Of a stretch of 64,000 bases of DNA, positions 27,244 through 35,674 are shown piece after piece. The stretch's first letter is position 1. Each line of letters starts with the position of its first letter. The stretch lies in contig CATLLJ010000001.1 in the NCBI GenBank assembly GCA_950022495.1, positions 154,489 through 218,488 of the forward strand. The letters run 5' to 3'. The DNA comes from an uncultured bacterium. GTDB taxonomy: Bacteria > Cyanobacteriota > Vampirovibrionia > Gastranaerophilales > Gastranaerophilaceae. Position numbers and translations under genes: made by a program. A model generated the notes under the pieces. It saw only the letters and a list, made by a program, of their open reading frames with translations, had not been told where the DNA came from and searched no databases.

Positions 27244-28821
27244 TTATTTAGACTCTTTATTTTTTTTGAACAACAATAAAAGCGGAATTAATATAAAACA
27301 TAAAAGCCCGAATATTCTAAACGAATCCATAAATGCCCATAAGTTTGATTGTTTTATAAGTGTACCGTACTGTGAATATTCAGCCATGTGTTTTGCAACA
27401 GTAACATGTGTATATTGTGAAAGTGCGGCTGTTGTTGTTTGAACTCTTTCAACAAATGCAGGATTTAATTCACTTAACTTTCCAACCATCATAAACTGGT
27501 GCATTTGACCAAATCTTGTAATCATTGTTGCTACAAGAGATGTACCTATTGCACTGCCTATATTTTTCATTAAGTTTTGAAGACCTGTAGCATTTGTCAT
27601 CTGGACATTTGACATTGTTTCCATTGAAAGGTTAATTATTGGTACAAATGAAAGCCCCATTCCAAGACCCATAATAAAGTTTGGAATCATAATATTGATA
27701 TTTGATATTTGTAAATTCAAAAATCCCAATACCAGCCCTGCAACACCAAGTAAAAATAGCCCTACAGCTACAAGTATTCTTTTATCTACTTTATCTGCAA
27801 TAAATGCACATACAATAGTGGCAGTCATACATCCCATACCTCGCGGCATCATAGAAAATCCGCTTAAAAATGCAGTATATCCCATCATACTTTGCAAAAA
27901 TTGAGGTAATATCGCTAAAGATGCATATAAAACCGCCTGCATTACGACCTGAATTACCGTACCAATGACAAAATTTCTGTCTTTGAAGACACTCAAATCA
28001 ACTAAAGTATCTTTTCTTACAATCTGGGAAACAAAGAAACATATTCCTGAAACACAGGATACGCCAAATAACCAGCAAATCCAGGTTGCATTAAACCAGT
28101 CAGCATTGTTTCCTTTATCAAAAAATACTTGCAGGCATAATAACCATACAGCAAGGAAGAAAAATCCAAGACCATCTATTTTAACATTTTTCTGACGGTG
28201 GGAATATGGAGGATTGAATAAAAGTTTTTTCGATAAAATAGCAGCAAGACATCCAAAAGGCACATTTATGTAAAAAATCCATGGCCACGACCAGTTATCA
28301 GTAATCCATCCGCCTAATACCGGACCAATAATCGGTGCAAGAATAATTCCCATACCAAACACAGACATTGCCATTCCGCGTTTTTCTTTAGGAAAACTTT
28401 CCATCATAATAGCTTGCGAAATTGGCAAAATCCCACCTCCGCCTGCACCTTGCAAAATTCTAAATACTACCATTTCGCCAAGGTTCCTTGCCATACCGCA
28501 AAGCATTGATGCTATCGTAAAGATTAGAATACTAATAATATAAAAGTTTTTTCTACCCAGAAGCTTACTGAAAAAATCAACTGACGGAATTACAACCCCG
28601 CTGGCAATCAAGTAACTTGTCAATATCCACATACTTTCATCACGTGTAGCTGAAAAGCTTCCTGCCATGTGCGGCAAAGCAACGTTTGCAATTGTACCGT
28701 CAATTACATATATAAATACGGCAAGCATTGTAGGGACAACTGATATCCACGGGTTTTCCGGAAGATATTTGCTATCGTCGTCTTGTTGTATAATGTTTTC
28801 TTTTATAACTTCTTCTGACAT
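27244..28821 (-). CDS. emrB: EmrB/QacA-type (DHA2) drug efflux permease
   Basis: A 525-residue major-facilitator protein with 14 predicted helices. The signature GMGIILAPIIGPVLGGWI (motif C, near 155-172) and the following WPWIFYINVP are diagnostic of DHA2 proton antiporters. It would pair with the EmrA-like adaptor at 28977-29981 and the outer-membrane factor at 30572-31972 to expel toxic compounds across both membranes. It follows the adaptor gene after 155 bases that contain a small hairpin. The operon order marR-emrA-emrB is the classic one. Confidence 0.93.
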   Translation of the reverse strand: MSEEVIKENIIQQDDDSKYLPENPWISVVPTMLAVFIYVIDGTIANVALPHMAGSFSATRDESMWILTSYLIASGVVIPSVDFFSKLLGRKNFYIISILIFTIASMLCGMARNLGEMVVFRILQGAGGGGILPISQAIMMESFPKEKRGMAMSVFGMGIILAPIIGPVLGGWITDNWSWPWIFYINVPFGCLAAILSKKLLFNPPYSHRQKNVKIDGLGFFFLAVWLLCLQVFFDKGNNADWFNATWICWLFGVSCVSGICFFVSQIVRKDTLVDLSVFKDRNFVIGTVIQVVMQAVLYASLAILPQFLQSMMGYTAFLSGFSMMPRGMGCMTATIVCAFIADKVDKRILVAVGLFLLGVAGLVLGFLNLQISNINIMIPNFIMGLGMGLSFVPIINLSMETMSNVQMTNATGLQNLMKNIGSAIGTSLVATMITRFGQMHQFMMVGKLSELNPAFVERVQTTTAALSQYTHVTVAKHMAEYSQYGTLIKQSNLWAFMDSFRIFGLLCFILIPLLLLFKKNKESK

Positions 28822-28852
28822 TTTTCCTCTATATTAAATTATTGAGCACATT

Positions 28853-28872
28853 GTTGGGGTAGAAACCCCAAC
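28853..28872. repeat. Small hairpin between emrA- and emrB-like genes
   Basis: GTTGGGGT / ACCCCAAC with an AGAA loop and no T run. It may stabilise or process the mRNA between the two operon genes. Confidence 0.45.
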
Positions 28873-28976
28873 CTACAATACTGAAAGCCCAACTTACATT
28901 GCTTTTTGGGATAAAAAGTTTACATTATTTCTGTAACGAACTACTCAATATTATCTATTCACTGAATACTTTATAA

Positions 28977-29981
28977 TTACTTAACTTTAACTTTTGGAAC
29001 TACTGACATTCCCGGTACAATATTGTATTGTTCAGGATTGATTTTTTCAGTAAATACAATTTTTACAGGGATTCTTTGTACAATTTTAACAAATGAACCT
29101 ACTGCATTTTCCGGCGGGAATAAGCTTGATTTTGCACCTGAAGCTCTCTGAATACTGTCAATTTTTCCTTCAAATTTTTTATTTGGATAAGTATCAATTT
29201 TTATAGAAACAGGCTGACCAGGTTTCATATTAGTTAATTGATTTTCTTTAAAGTTTGCAACAATCCAAACTTCTTCCGGCACTAAAGTAAATAGCGGTGC
29301 TCCGGCAGTGACATACATACCTTTTTCAACTCTGCGAGAAGAGACTGTTCCTGATTGCGGAGCATAGATTTTTGTATAAGATAAATCTAATGCAGCTTTA
29401 TCTTTTGCAGCTTTAGCAGTTCTTAAATTAGCATCAGCAACTGTTTTGCCGTTTTCTGAAAATAATGCCTGAGTAGCTTGAGTTAAATCAGCTTGAGCAC
29501 TATCATATTTAACCTGTGCAGCATCAAAAGTCTGTTTTGAAACAGCACCTTGTTCATATAAATTTCTATATCTTTCTAAATCTTTTTTAGCAAGTGCAAT
29601 ATTAGATTCTGCAGCAACAAGATTTGCTTTTGCATTAGACTGGTCAAGCTTGATTTTTTCATAAGTAGAATCTGCCTGTTCTAATTTAATTTTATAATCA
29701 TCTGCATCAATGACAGCAACCAGATCTCCTTCTTTAACGTGCTGATTGTCTTTCACGTAAACTTCTTCAATCTGGCCTGAAACACGCGGTGCAACATTTA
29801 CTGTAGTTGTTTCAACATAAGCATCGTCTGTTGACTGATATTGCATTTCATGTGCTATATAAAACCCGGAAACGATTGCCGCAGCAGTAATAACGATTGC
29901 AGCTATTGTTCTTTTTCTTCCTTTTGGTTTTTCATTTTTTACTTCTTCAACAACTTGTTGTTCTTGAATTTTTTCTTCCAT
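28977..29981 (-). CDS. emrA: EmrA/HlyD-family efflux adaptor
   Basis: A 334-residue membrane fusion protein. A cytoplasmic Lys-rich start and one membrane helix (about 25-45) precede the lipoyl half (VAPRVSGQIEEVYVKDNQHVKEGDLVAVID, about 68-97), a coiled-coil hairpin (about 100-200), the second lipoyl half (KIYAPQSGTVSSRRVEKGMYV) and a beta-barrel domain. It links the inner-membrane permease to the TolC-like channel. It starts 11 bases after the marR stop. Confidence 0.93.
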   Translation of the reverse strand: MEEKIQEQQVVEEVKNEKPKGRKRTIAAIVITAAAIVSGFYIAHEMQYQSTDDAYVETTTVNVAPRVSGQIEEVYVKDNQHVKEGDLVAVIDADDYKIKLEQADSTYEKIKLDQSNAKANLVAAESNIALAKKDLERYRNLYEQGAVSKQTFDAAQVKYDSAQADLTQATQALFSENGKTVADANLRTAKAAKDKAALDLSYTKIYAPQSGTVSSRRVEKGMYVTAGAPLFTLVPEEVWIVANFKENQLTNMKPGQPVSIKIDTYPNKKFEGKIDSIQRASGAKSSLFPPENAVGSFVKIVQRIPVKIVFTEKINPEQYNIVPGMSVVPKVKVK

Positions 29982-29992
29982 GTTTTAACCTC

Positions 29993-30454
29993 TTATATTT
30001 TCATTTCTACTTCTTGTTCTAAACTTTGTCTAAATTTTACTATTAATTTTTTCAATAAATCTTTGTCTTCATCTGAGAATATTTTCGGCAATTTACTAAT
30101 ATAATCTCTTAATTTGCTTGAGGTTTCTTCTGTAACTCTTCTACCTTCTTCGGTAATTCTCATTCTGCGGACAAGCCTATTATTTTTTGTATCTGCAAAT
30201 CTTTCAATATAACCTTTTTCTTCCAGTGAGTCCAAAATTCTGCCGGTGTTCGGTCGGTCTTTTAATATCAGTTTTGCAAGTTCACGCTGACAAATATTAT
30301 CATTCAACATAATAACATCCAGTGCATAAAATTCATCGGGAGTAACCGGCATATTCAGCTTCTGAAAAACTTGAGTTCCCAAAAATCGGCAATACTTTGC
30401 GGTTTGCTCAAATTGATAAAATATTGAATCTGTATAGTGCTGGTATTTATACAT
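29993..30454 (-). CDS. MarR-family regulator of the efflux genes
   Basis: A 153-residue winged-helix protein. The LALIL-type recognition region (ICQRELAKLILKDRPNTGRILDSLEEKGYIER, about 55-86) and the wing (RLVRRMRITEEGRRV) are characteristic of MarR. It is the first gene of the marR-emrA-emrB transcript and faces the outer-membrane factor gene. A perfect 16-base palindrome in the 117-base divergent region is its likely operator, so it probably represses both transcripts until a ligand binds. Confidence 0.92.
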   Translation of the reverse strand: MYKYQHYTDSIFYQFEQTAKYCRFLGTQVFQKLNMPVTPDEFYALDVIMLNDNICQRELAKLILKDRPNTGRILDSLEEKGYIERFADTKNNRLVRRMRITEEGRRVTEETSSKLRDYISKLPKIFSDEDKDLLKKLIVKFRQSLEQEVEMKI

Positions 30455-30493
30455 CTTTAGATTTAGAATTTTCTCTATGTTGTAAAAATTATG

Positions 30494-30509
30494 TGTTGCA
30501 TTTGCAACA
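30494..30509. promoter_or_regulatory. MarR operator palindrome
   Basis: TGTTGCA-TT-TGCAACA is a perfect inverted repeat with seven-base arms, in the centre of the divergent marR/tolC-like promoter region. It overlaps the likely -35 of the plus-strand promoter, so binding would block polymerase. Confidence 0.75.
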
Positions 30510-30524
30510 ATATTATGTTATCAT
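30496..30524 (+). promoter_or_regulatory. Promoter of the outer-membrane factor gene
   Basis: TTGCAT (30496-30501), 17 bases, TATCAT (30519-30524), upstream of the TTG start at 30572. The -35 lies inside the operator. Confidence 0.6.
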
Positions 30525-30571
30525 ACTGATATACAAAATGCAAGTAAATATTTTTAAGAGGATATAAAACA

Positions 30572-31972
30572 TTGAAAAAGAGTATAGCTACATTATTACT
30601 GGCAAGTTTTATTGTGACAAACATTTCCCCTGCGGCATGTCTTGCCATTGGAAATAAAGATTCAAAAGAACCCAAAAAGGTTTCCATAACAAAAACACAC
30701 AAACAAAGAGCTAAAAGTGATTCTTTTAAATATGAATATATCAACTATGATTGGTGGAATAACTTTAACGATGATATTTTAAACGGCTATATAGATTTAG
30801 CAATAAAGAATAACTATGACTTAAAAATGGCTACAATTGCGGTTGATGAATATTATCAAGCTGTAAAAATGCAGTTTGCAAATGAACTTCCATCTGCTAA
30901 TTTAGGATTTGGCGGAGGATACTCAAAAATGCCTTATACATCAAGTTCTGATTGGGGATTTTCTGCTCCGGCATTTGCAAGTTATGAAGTAGACTTATTC
31001 CTAAAAAATAGAGACAAAACAAAGGCATCTAAAAAAGATTACGAAGCATCTTTACAAGATGAGCGTGCAGCATATATTTCAATCGCATCAGCAGTCGGTG
31101 CAACTTATTTTAATATCGTTAAACTTGATAAAATGATCGCCTTACAAGAAGAAATTGTACAAGACAGAAAAACAATTTATGATTTAATGCTTGCGAGAAA
31201 CAAGGAAGGTTTAACTTCAACTGCTGACACCGTAAAAGCAAACAAATCTTATATCGCAGGTAATACTGATTTAACAGAATATAAAAAACAGAGAACAAAA
31301 TTATTAAATCAATTATGTGTATTGCTCGGAGAAAATCCAAATAAGGCTGAAACTTTATCAAGAGTAAGTTTTGATGATATTCATTTTTCAGGAAATATTC
31401 CGTCAGAAATTCCGTCAGAAGTCATTGTGACAAGACCTGATTACATCAAGGCTGAAAAAATGGTTGAAAAAGCAGGGATAAATGTCCGTGTAGCAAGAAA
31501 AGAATTTTTACCATCAATAAATCTTATGGGAATTGCTTTTTTCTTAGCTAATGATTTAGGAAGCGTATTTACAACTAAAAATGCACTTGCAATGCTTGGC
31601 GGAGGACTTAATCTGCCAATATTTACAGGTGGCAGAAGAGTTGCTAACCTCAGACTTAAAAAAGACGAATACGAAAGAATATTAAACAACTATAGAAAAA
31701 CAAATCTTACAGCAATTCAGGAAGTGAATGATGCAATGGTTTCCATAAAACTGGATCATCAAAAATTCACAGACACTGAAAAGCAAGCAAAACTTGAAAG
31801 ACAGGATTTCGGTTACAGCACTCAAAAGTATAATCAGGGAACAATTTCAAAGCTTGATTTAATTCAAGTAAAAGAAAATGTTTTATTCACTGATAAACAG
31901 GTTGTAAACGATAAAATCAATTGTCTTGTTGATTACATCGGATTATACAAAGCCGTTGGAACACAATTATAA
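30572..31972 (+). CDS. TolC/NodT-type outer-membrane efflux protein
   Basis: A 466-residue outer-membrane factor. It starts at TTG with AAGAGG ten bases upstream, and that start gives a clean signal peptide (residues 1-26, MKKSIATLLLASFIVTNISP). The mature part has two OEP repeats with long helices (about 75-250 and 285-460), and the conserved GGGLNLPIFTGGRR segment before the second helix pair. The Cys in SPAACLA could be lipidated, but the -3 residue is not a standard lipobox. It is divergent from marR-emrAB and completes the tripartite pump. Confidence 0.92.
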   Translation: MKKSIATLLLASFIVTNISPAACLAIGNKDSKEPKKVSITKTHKQRAKSDSFKYEYINYDWWNNFNDDILNGYIDLAIKNNYDLKMATIAVDEYYQAVKMQFANELPSANLGFGGGYSKMPYTSSSDWGFSAPAFASYEVDLFLKNRDKTKASKKDYEASLQDERAAYISIASAVGATYFNIVKLDKMIALQEEIVQDRKTIYDLMLARNKEGLTSTADTVKANKSYIAGNTDLTEYKKQRTKLLNQLCVLLGENPNKAETLSRVSFDDIHFSGNIPSEIPSEVIVTRPDYIKAEKMVEKAGINVRVARKEFLPSINLMGIAFFLANDLGSVFTTKNALAMLGGGLNLPIFTGGRRVANLRLKKDEYERILNNYRKTNLTAIQEVNDAMVSIKLDHQKFTDTEKQAKLERQDFGYSTQKYNQGTISKLDLIQVKENVLFTDKQVVNDKINCLVDYIGLYKAVGTQL

Positions 31973-32007
31973 ATACACTAAATCTTAATCATATTTTTAC
32001 TTACTAA

Positions 32008-32035
32008 AAGCCTGTACGTCACTAAGTACAGGCTT
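32008..32035 (+). terminator. Hairpin after the outer-membrane factor gene
   Basis: AAGCCTGTAC / GTACAGGCTT with an eight-base loop, followed by a mixed T-rich stretch. Confidence 0.6.
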
Positions 32036-32053
32036 CTCATTATATATAATAAA

Positions 32054-32078
32054 AGAACTCTGAAATTACCAGAGTTCT
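32054..32078 (-). terminator. Terminator of the murA transcript
   Basis: AGAACTCTG / CAGAGTTCT with a seven-base loop; a T-rich run follows on the minus strand. Confidence 0.65.
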
Positions 32079-32113
32079 AAATATTAACATTTTCCCACTA
32101 CACTATTTTCAAC

Positions 32114-32449
32114 TTATTTTACATTCGGGCTTTCGTATTCAATACCCATTTCTTTCAATGTTTTAATAAAATTCTGAGCACAAATACGCTGAGCTTCAGG
32201 AGGAACAATTCTTAAAATTTCTACAGTTCTTGAAATAACAGGGTCTTTATCATACCAGCGGTTATTTGCATTCACAGGTTTAACCATAGCATAAAATTTA
32301 TCAATTGTTTCTTTTGAAACTTTTTCTTCGATTTTTTGCAAAAATATCTCTGCTTGAGCTCTCAATTCTGTTTGATAATTTCTCAAAAGCTCAATTACTT
32401 CTAATAATAATGGGTCATGATCGTACCAACGTTTATAAGTAGGACTCAT
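32114..32449 (-). CDS. Hypothetical protein with duplicated RWYDxDP motif, 111 aa
   Basis: A 111-residue protein built from two related halves: YKRWYDHDPLLLEVIELLRN (from residue 5) and NRWYDKDPVISRTVEILRI (from about residue 63), each followed by an amphipathic helix. It is soluble, with no signal peptide. I do not recognise a named family. The start lies inside the end of murA (17-base overlap), so the two are translationally coupled, which hints at a link with cell-wall synthesis or only with growth. Confidence 0.8.
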   Translation of the reverse strand: MSPTYKRWYDHDPLLLEVIELLRNYQTELRAQAEIFLQKIEEKVSKETIDKFYAMVKPVNANNRWYDKDPVISRTVEILRIVPPEAQRICAQNFIKTLKEMGIEYESPNVK

Positions 32450-33752
32450 TATGTGTACCCTCCGTTAGGTTTGACGGGGAATCTTCGTTTTTACGTTCTA
32501 TTTTCCCTCCTAACAATCTTATCTTACTTTCAAAATTTTCGTATCCTCTATCTATATGATGTAGTTTTTCAACAACAGAATTTCCGTCAGCCATTAATGC
32601 TGCAACAACTAATGAGGCACCGGCTCTCAAATCACTTGCTGTCAAAATAGCTCCTGAAAGCTTTTTAACACCTTTAATGATTGCGTGATTTCTATCCTGA
32701 TGAATGTCTGCGCCCATTCTATTCAAATCAGGAACCTGCATAAATCTGTTTTCATATAGACTTTCTGTAATAATACCCACACCATTTGCGGTTGTTAAAA
32801 GTGTCATCGCCATTGACTGCAAGTCTGTCGGAAAACCCGGATACGGCTGAGTTACAAAGTTTATTGAATTCAAACGGTTTTTACAGCTTACTTCCATTGA
32901 TGTAGGGTCAAGAAGTTTGATATTTGCACCCATTTTCAACAATTTATCTGTAAAGAATGTCAAATGTGCAGGGTAAATATTTTTAATTATACCCTTACCT
33001 TTTGTCGCAATAATTGCAGTCATAAAGGTTCCGGCTTCAATTCTATCCGGAATTGTAGTATATTCAATCGGGTGTAAGTCAGAATGTTTTACACCGTTGA
33101 TAATAATTTCTGAAGTTCCGGCCCCTGAAATATCTGCTCCCATTGTGTTTAGGAAGTTTGCAAGATCGACAATTTCAGGTTCTTGAGCGGCATTTTGAAT
33201 TCTTGTTGAACCTTCAGCTAAAACTGACGCAAGCATAATATTTTCTGTTGCCCCAACTGACGGTATATCAAGGTATACATCAGAACCAACCAGTTTACTT
33301 GCTTTAGCGTGCACATAACCGCTTTCGATTTTGATTTTTGCACCGAGTGCCTCAAGTCCGCGAATATGGAAATCAACTCTTCTTTCGCCGATAGCACATC
33401 CGCCCGGCAAAGCTACTCGAGCTTCTTTACATCTGGAAACCAGTGCTCCCAATACAATAAAAGATGCTCTCATTTTACTTACTAATTCATAACTTGCAGT
33501 TACGTTAGTAATGTCTGTAGCATCAATTGTTAAAGATTTTTCTTCTTTATTATAACTTGTTTTTGCACCTAATTGAGCAATAACGCTAAGCATAATCTCA
33601 ACATCTGTCAAATCAGGAACATTATAAATTTTTGATTCACCTTTGGCAAGAATTGCAGCAGCCATAAGTTTTAATACTGAATTCTTTGCTCCGCCTATTT
33701 GTACTTCACCTTTTAATGGGGTTCCGCCTTTTATATAAAATCTTTCTACCAA
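32433..33752 (-). CDS. murA: UDP-GlcNAc 1-carboxyvinyltransferase
   Basis: A 439-residue MurA that transfers enolpyruvate from PEP to UDP-GlcNAc, the first committed step of peptidoglycan synthesis. The catalytic cysteine is C119 in PGGCAIGERRVDFH, the fosfomycin target, so the enzyme should be the drug-sensitive Cys form. K23-N24 in GGAKNS and the late LRAGASLVVAALMA also match. Two-fold repeated alpha/beta architecture and length are typical. Its 3' end overlaps the RWYDxDP gene. Confidence 0.96.
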   Translation of the reverse strand: MVERFYIKGGTPLKGEVQIGGAKNSVLKLMAAAILAKGESKIYNVPDLTDVEIMLSVIAQLGAKTSYNKEEKSLTIDATDITNVTASYELVSKMRASFIVLGALVSRCKEARVALPGGCAIGERRVDFHIRGLEALGAKIKIESGYVHAKASKLVGSDVYLDIPSVGATENIMLASVLAEGSTRIQNAAQEPEIVDLANFLNTMGADISGAGTSEIIINGVKHSDLHPIEYTTIPDRIEAGTFMTAIIATKGKGIIKNIYPAHLTFFTDKLLKMGANIKLLDPTSMEVSCKNRLNSINFVTQPYPGFPTDLQSMAMTLLTTANGVGIITESLYENRFMQVPDLNRMGADIHQDRNHAIIKGVKKLSGAILTASDLRAGASLVVAALMADGNSVVEKLHHIDRGYENFESKIRLLGGKIERKNEDSPSNLTEGTHNESYL

Positions 33753-33876
33753 CTTAGCCTCCGAAAGAAATCTTCATCATATCTTCACTATATATAATAA
33801 TACAACCACTTTATTTTGGTGTAAATAAATTAAATTATGTAAAGATTGTATATACCGTGGTTCCGGATTTAGTACC

Positions 33877-34260
33877 CTACCAGACAACTTTTTCAATCAA
33901 TTCAATTTCGTATCCGTCAGGATCTTGAACAAACGCAATTTTTGTTCCTTTTCCATTCAAATCAAAAGGTTCGTATAAGTATTCATATCCTAGAGAATGA
34001 AGTTTTTCTGTAAATTTATCCAGAGATTCAACCGAAAATGCAAAATGCCCGAAACCTTTACCTAAATCGTAACCGCCATCCGGTGTTTCATCATTATATG
34101 TCAATTCTAATTGTGTTGTTCCGTCTTCATCATTTAAGAAATAAAGCCAGCAATCGTCCAGTCTTTTTTTCTTATCTAATTTCATATTCAAAAGTTCGGT
34201 ATAAAATCTCAAACTTGCATCTATATCTTTAACTCTGATCATTGTATGTAATAATTTCAT
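33877..34260 (-). CDS. gloA: Glyoxalase I (lactoylglutathione lyase family)
   Basis: A 127-residue VOC-superfamily protein made of two beta-alpha-beta-beta-beta units. H5 (LLHTMIRV), E56-type residue in TQLELTYN, H75-type residue in GFGHFAFSV and E122-type residue in YEIELIE give the H-E-H-E metal site of glyoxalase I. It detoxifies methylglyoxal with a thiol cofactor. The start has a strong ribosome binding site (AAGGAGAAA). Confidence 0.92.
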   Translation of the reverse strand: MKLLHTMIRVKDIDASLRFYTELLNMKLDKKKRLDDCWLYFLNDEDGTTQLELTYNDETPDGGYDLGKGFGHFAFSVESLDKFTEKLHSLGYEYLYEPFDLNGKGTKIAFVQDPDGYEIELIEKVVW

Positions 34261-34300
34261 AAAATTTCTCCTTATTTTGAAAAATTATATCACAAAACAA

Positions 34301-34321
34301 AAGACCGGAAAAACCGGTCTT
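34301..34321 (-). terminator. Terminator of the 62-aa gene
   Basis: AAGACCGG / CCGGTCTT with an AAAAA loop and a minus-strand T run, between the 62-aa gene and gloA. Confidence 0.7.
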
Positions 34322-34346
34322 CAAAATATGCTTTTATTATGTAATT

Positions 34347-34535
34347 CTATTTTACATCATCTTTAATAACAATTAAATTATTCATAATTTTCATTGCACA
34401 GGTTGGAAGAACAACATGTTCCAAACCGTCTGCAATACCAATAATTTTTCCTGCTCCAAGAACCACTTCTTCACCTTTGTACATGAATTTGTAATCTGAA
34501 TTTCTGTCTGAACGAATAGTAACTTTTTCTGTCAT
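34347..34535 (-). CDS. Small conserved-looking protein, 62 aa
   Basis: I choose the ATG at 34535 (MTEKVTIRSDRN) instead of the longer frame from 34604, because the extra 23 residues look non-coding and GGGG lies upstream of the later start. The protein is a compact beta-rich chain (DYKFMYKGEEVVLGAGKI) with one Cys. No family is recognised. A terminator follows. Confidence 0.65.
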   Translation of the reverse strand: MTEKVTIRSDRNSDYKFMYKGEEVVLGAGKIIGIADGLEHVVLPTCAMKIMNNLIVIKDDVK

Positions 34536-34641
34536 AATACTTTGTTTACCCCTTAAATACTGGTTACAGTAAGGTATTATACAGTATCTAAATAAAAAAA
34601 TCAATAGTTTATATGAATATTTCTGCGTTAATTATGTTTAA

Positions 34642-35499
34642 TTAAGCAGCATTCCATTTGATACAATTTAACAATATATTTGTTTTTTTATTTGATTTAG
34701 TGATACTTTTCATAAGTGTTAAACCTAAAATTCTATATTTTTTTACCCTTGTACAATGAGAAGTATCAATATTATATCTTGCAATAAAATTATCCATATA
34801 TTTAAATGCTTCAAGTGCATCCTGTTGTAATTGTTTATTAATTTTTGTTGTTTTCACAATTGAATCGGTATGACGCCAATAATGATAAAATACGTCAGTA
34901 ACTGTTATAAGTTTGCCTAATTTTAGAAGTGCCTGTGGTGTAAAATATTGATCTTCATAATATTTTCCAACGGGAAACTTTATATTATAAAATTTTAACT
35001 TTTGAGCATTATAAATTTTGTTCCAAACGTATGAATAGTCAGGTACATCTGATAGTTTGAATTTTTGCTGCAGAGTTTCAGTTACCTGAAAATTTTTAAA
35101 ATGTAAGTCGTATACTGATTTTTGTTTATTTTGTCTTATAATACCGGCGACCGCAATATCGCAATTATTTATGGATGCAATGTTATATAATTTTTCATAA
35201 AAATTATTGTCAACCCAATCATCAGAATCTACAAAACCTATAAACTCTCCTCTTGAAGCATCAATCCCTGCATTTCTTGCGACTGACAAACCCGAATTTT
35301 GCAGATTAATTATCTGTATTCGTTTATCTTTTTCTGCATATTTTTTTAAAATTTGCAGAGAATTATCAGTTGAACCATTGTTTACACAAATAATTTCTAT
35401 ATTATCAAGAGTTTGATTGATTAGACTCTCCAGGCACCTCGCAAGGTATTTTTCTACATTGTAAACAGGAACAACGATTGATACTGATACTTTTTTCAT
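34642..35499 (-). CDS. Family 2 glycosyltransferase
   Basis: A 285-residue GT-A fold enzyme. It has the N-terminal SIVVPVYNVEKYLARCLESL, then VNNGSTDNSL and GFVDSDDWVD, whose DSD is the metal-binding DxD motif. Such enzymes add sugars to surface polysaccharide or teichoic-acid-like chains. The typical length of about 300 residues is kept. No other polysaccharide gene is adjacent, so the acceptor is unknown. Confidence 0.92.
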   Translation of the reverse strand: MKKVSVSIVVPVYNVEKYLARCLESLINQTLDNIEIICVNNGSTDNSLQILKKYAEKDKRIQIINLQNSGLSVARNAGIDASRGEFIGFVDSDDWVDNNFYEKLYNIASINNCDIAVAGIIRQNKQKSVYDLHFKNFQVTETLQQKFKLSDVPDYSYVWNKIYNAQKLKFYNIKFPVGKYYEDQYFTPQALLKLGKLITVTDVFYHYWRHTDSIVKTTKINKQLQQDALEAFKYMDNFIARYNIDTSHCTRVKKYRILGLTLMKSITKSNKKTNILLNCIKWNAA

Positions 35500-35609
35500 A
35501 AAACTTTAATCCTTTTTTATTAAATTATTCAAATAAAATTTCAAATTTCTATTCTTTTCATAATAAAAAATAGATCGCCAGTTTCAATAGCCAGTAAGGC
35601 AATTCAAAA

Positions 35610-35646
35610 GGATATAATTTCACTAAAATATAGCAAAATTATATCC
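35610..35646. repeat. Inverted repeat after hisS
   Basis: GGATATAATTT / AAATTATATCC, 15-base loop, in the 175 bases between the hisS stop and the glycosyltransferase gene. There is no strong T run. It may be a weak terminator. Confidence 0.4.
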
Positions 35647-35674
35647 AAATAATTATAAATTATTTTTTTACAAT

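Noticed and set aside
33837..33854. Fifth copy of the shared motif upstream of murA
   Set aside because: Only the TTTACAT half matches; the TGTTACA half is TATATACA, so I count it as an ordinary -35-like element.
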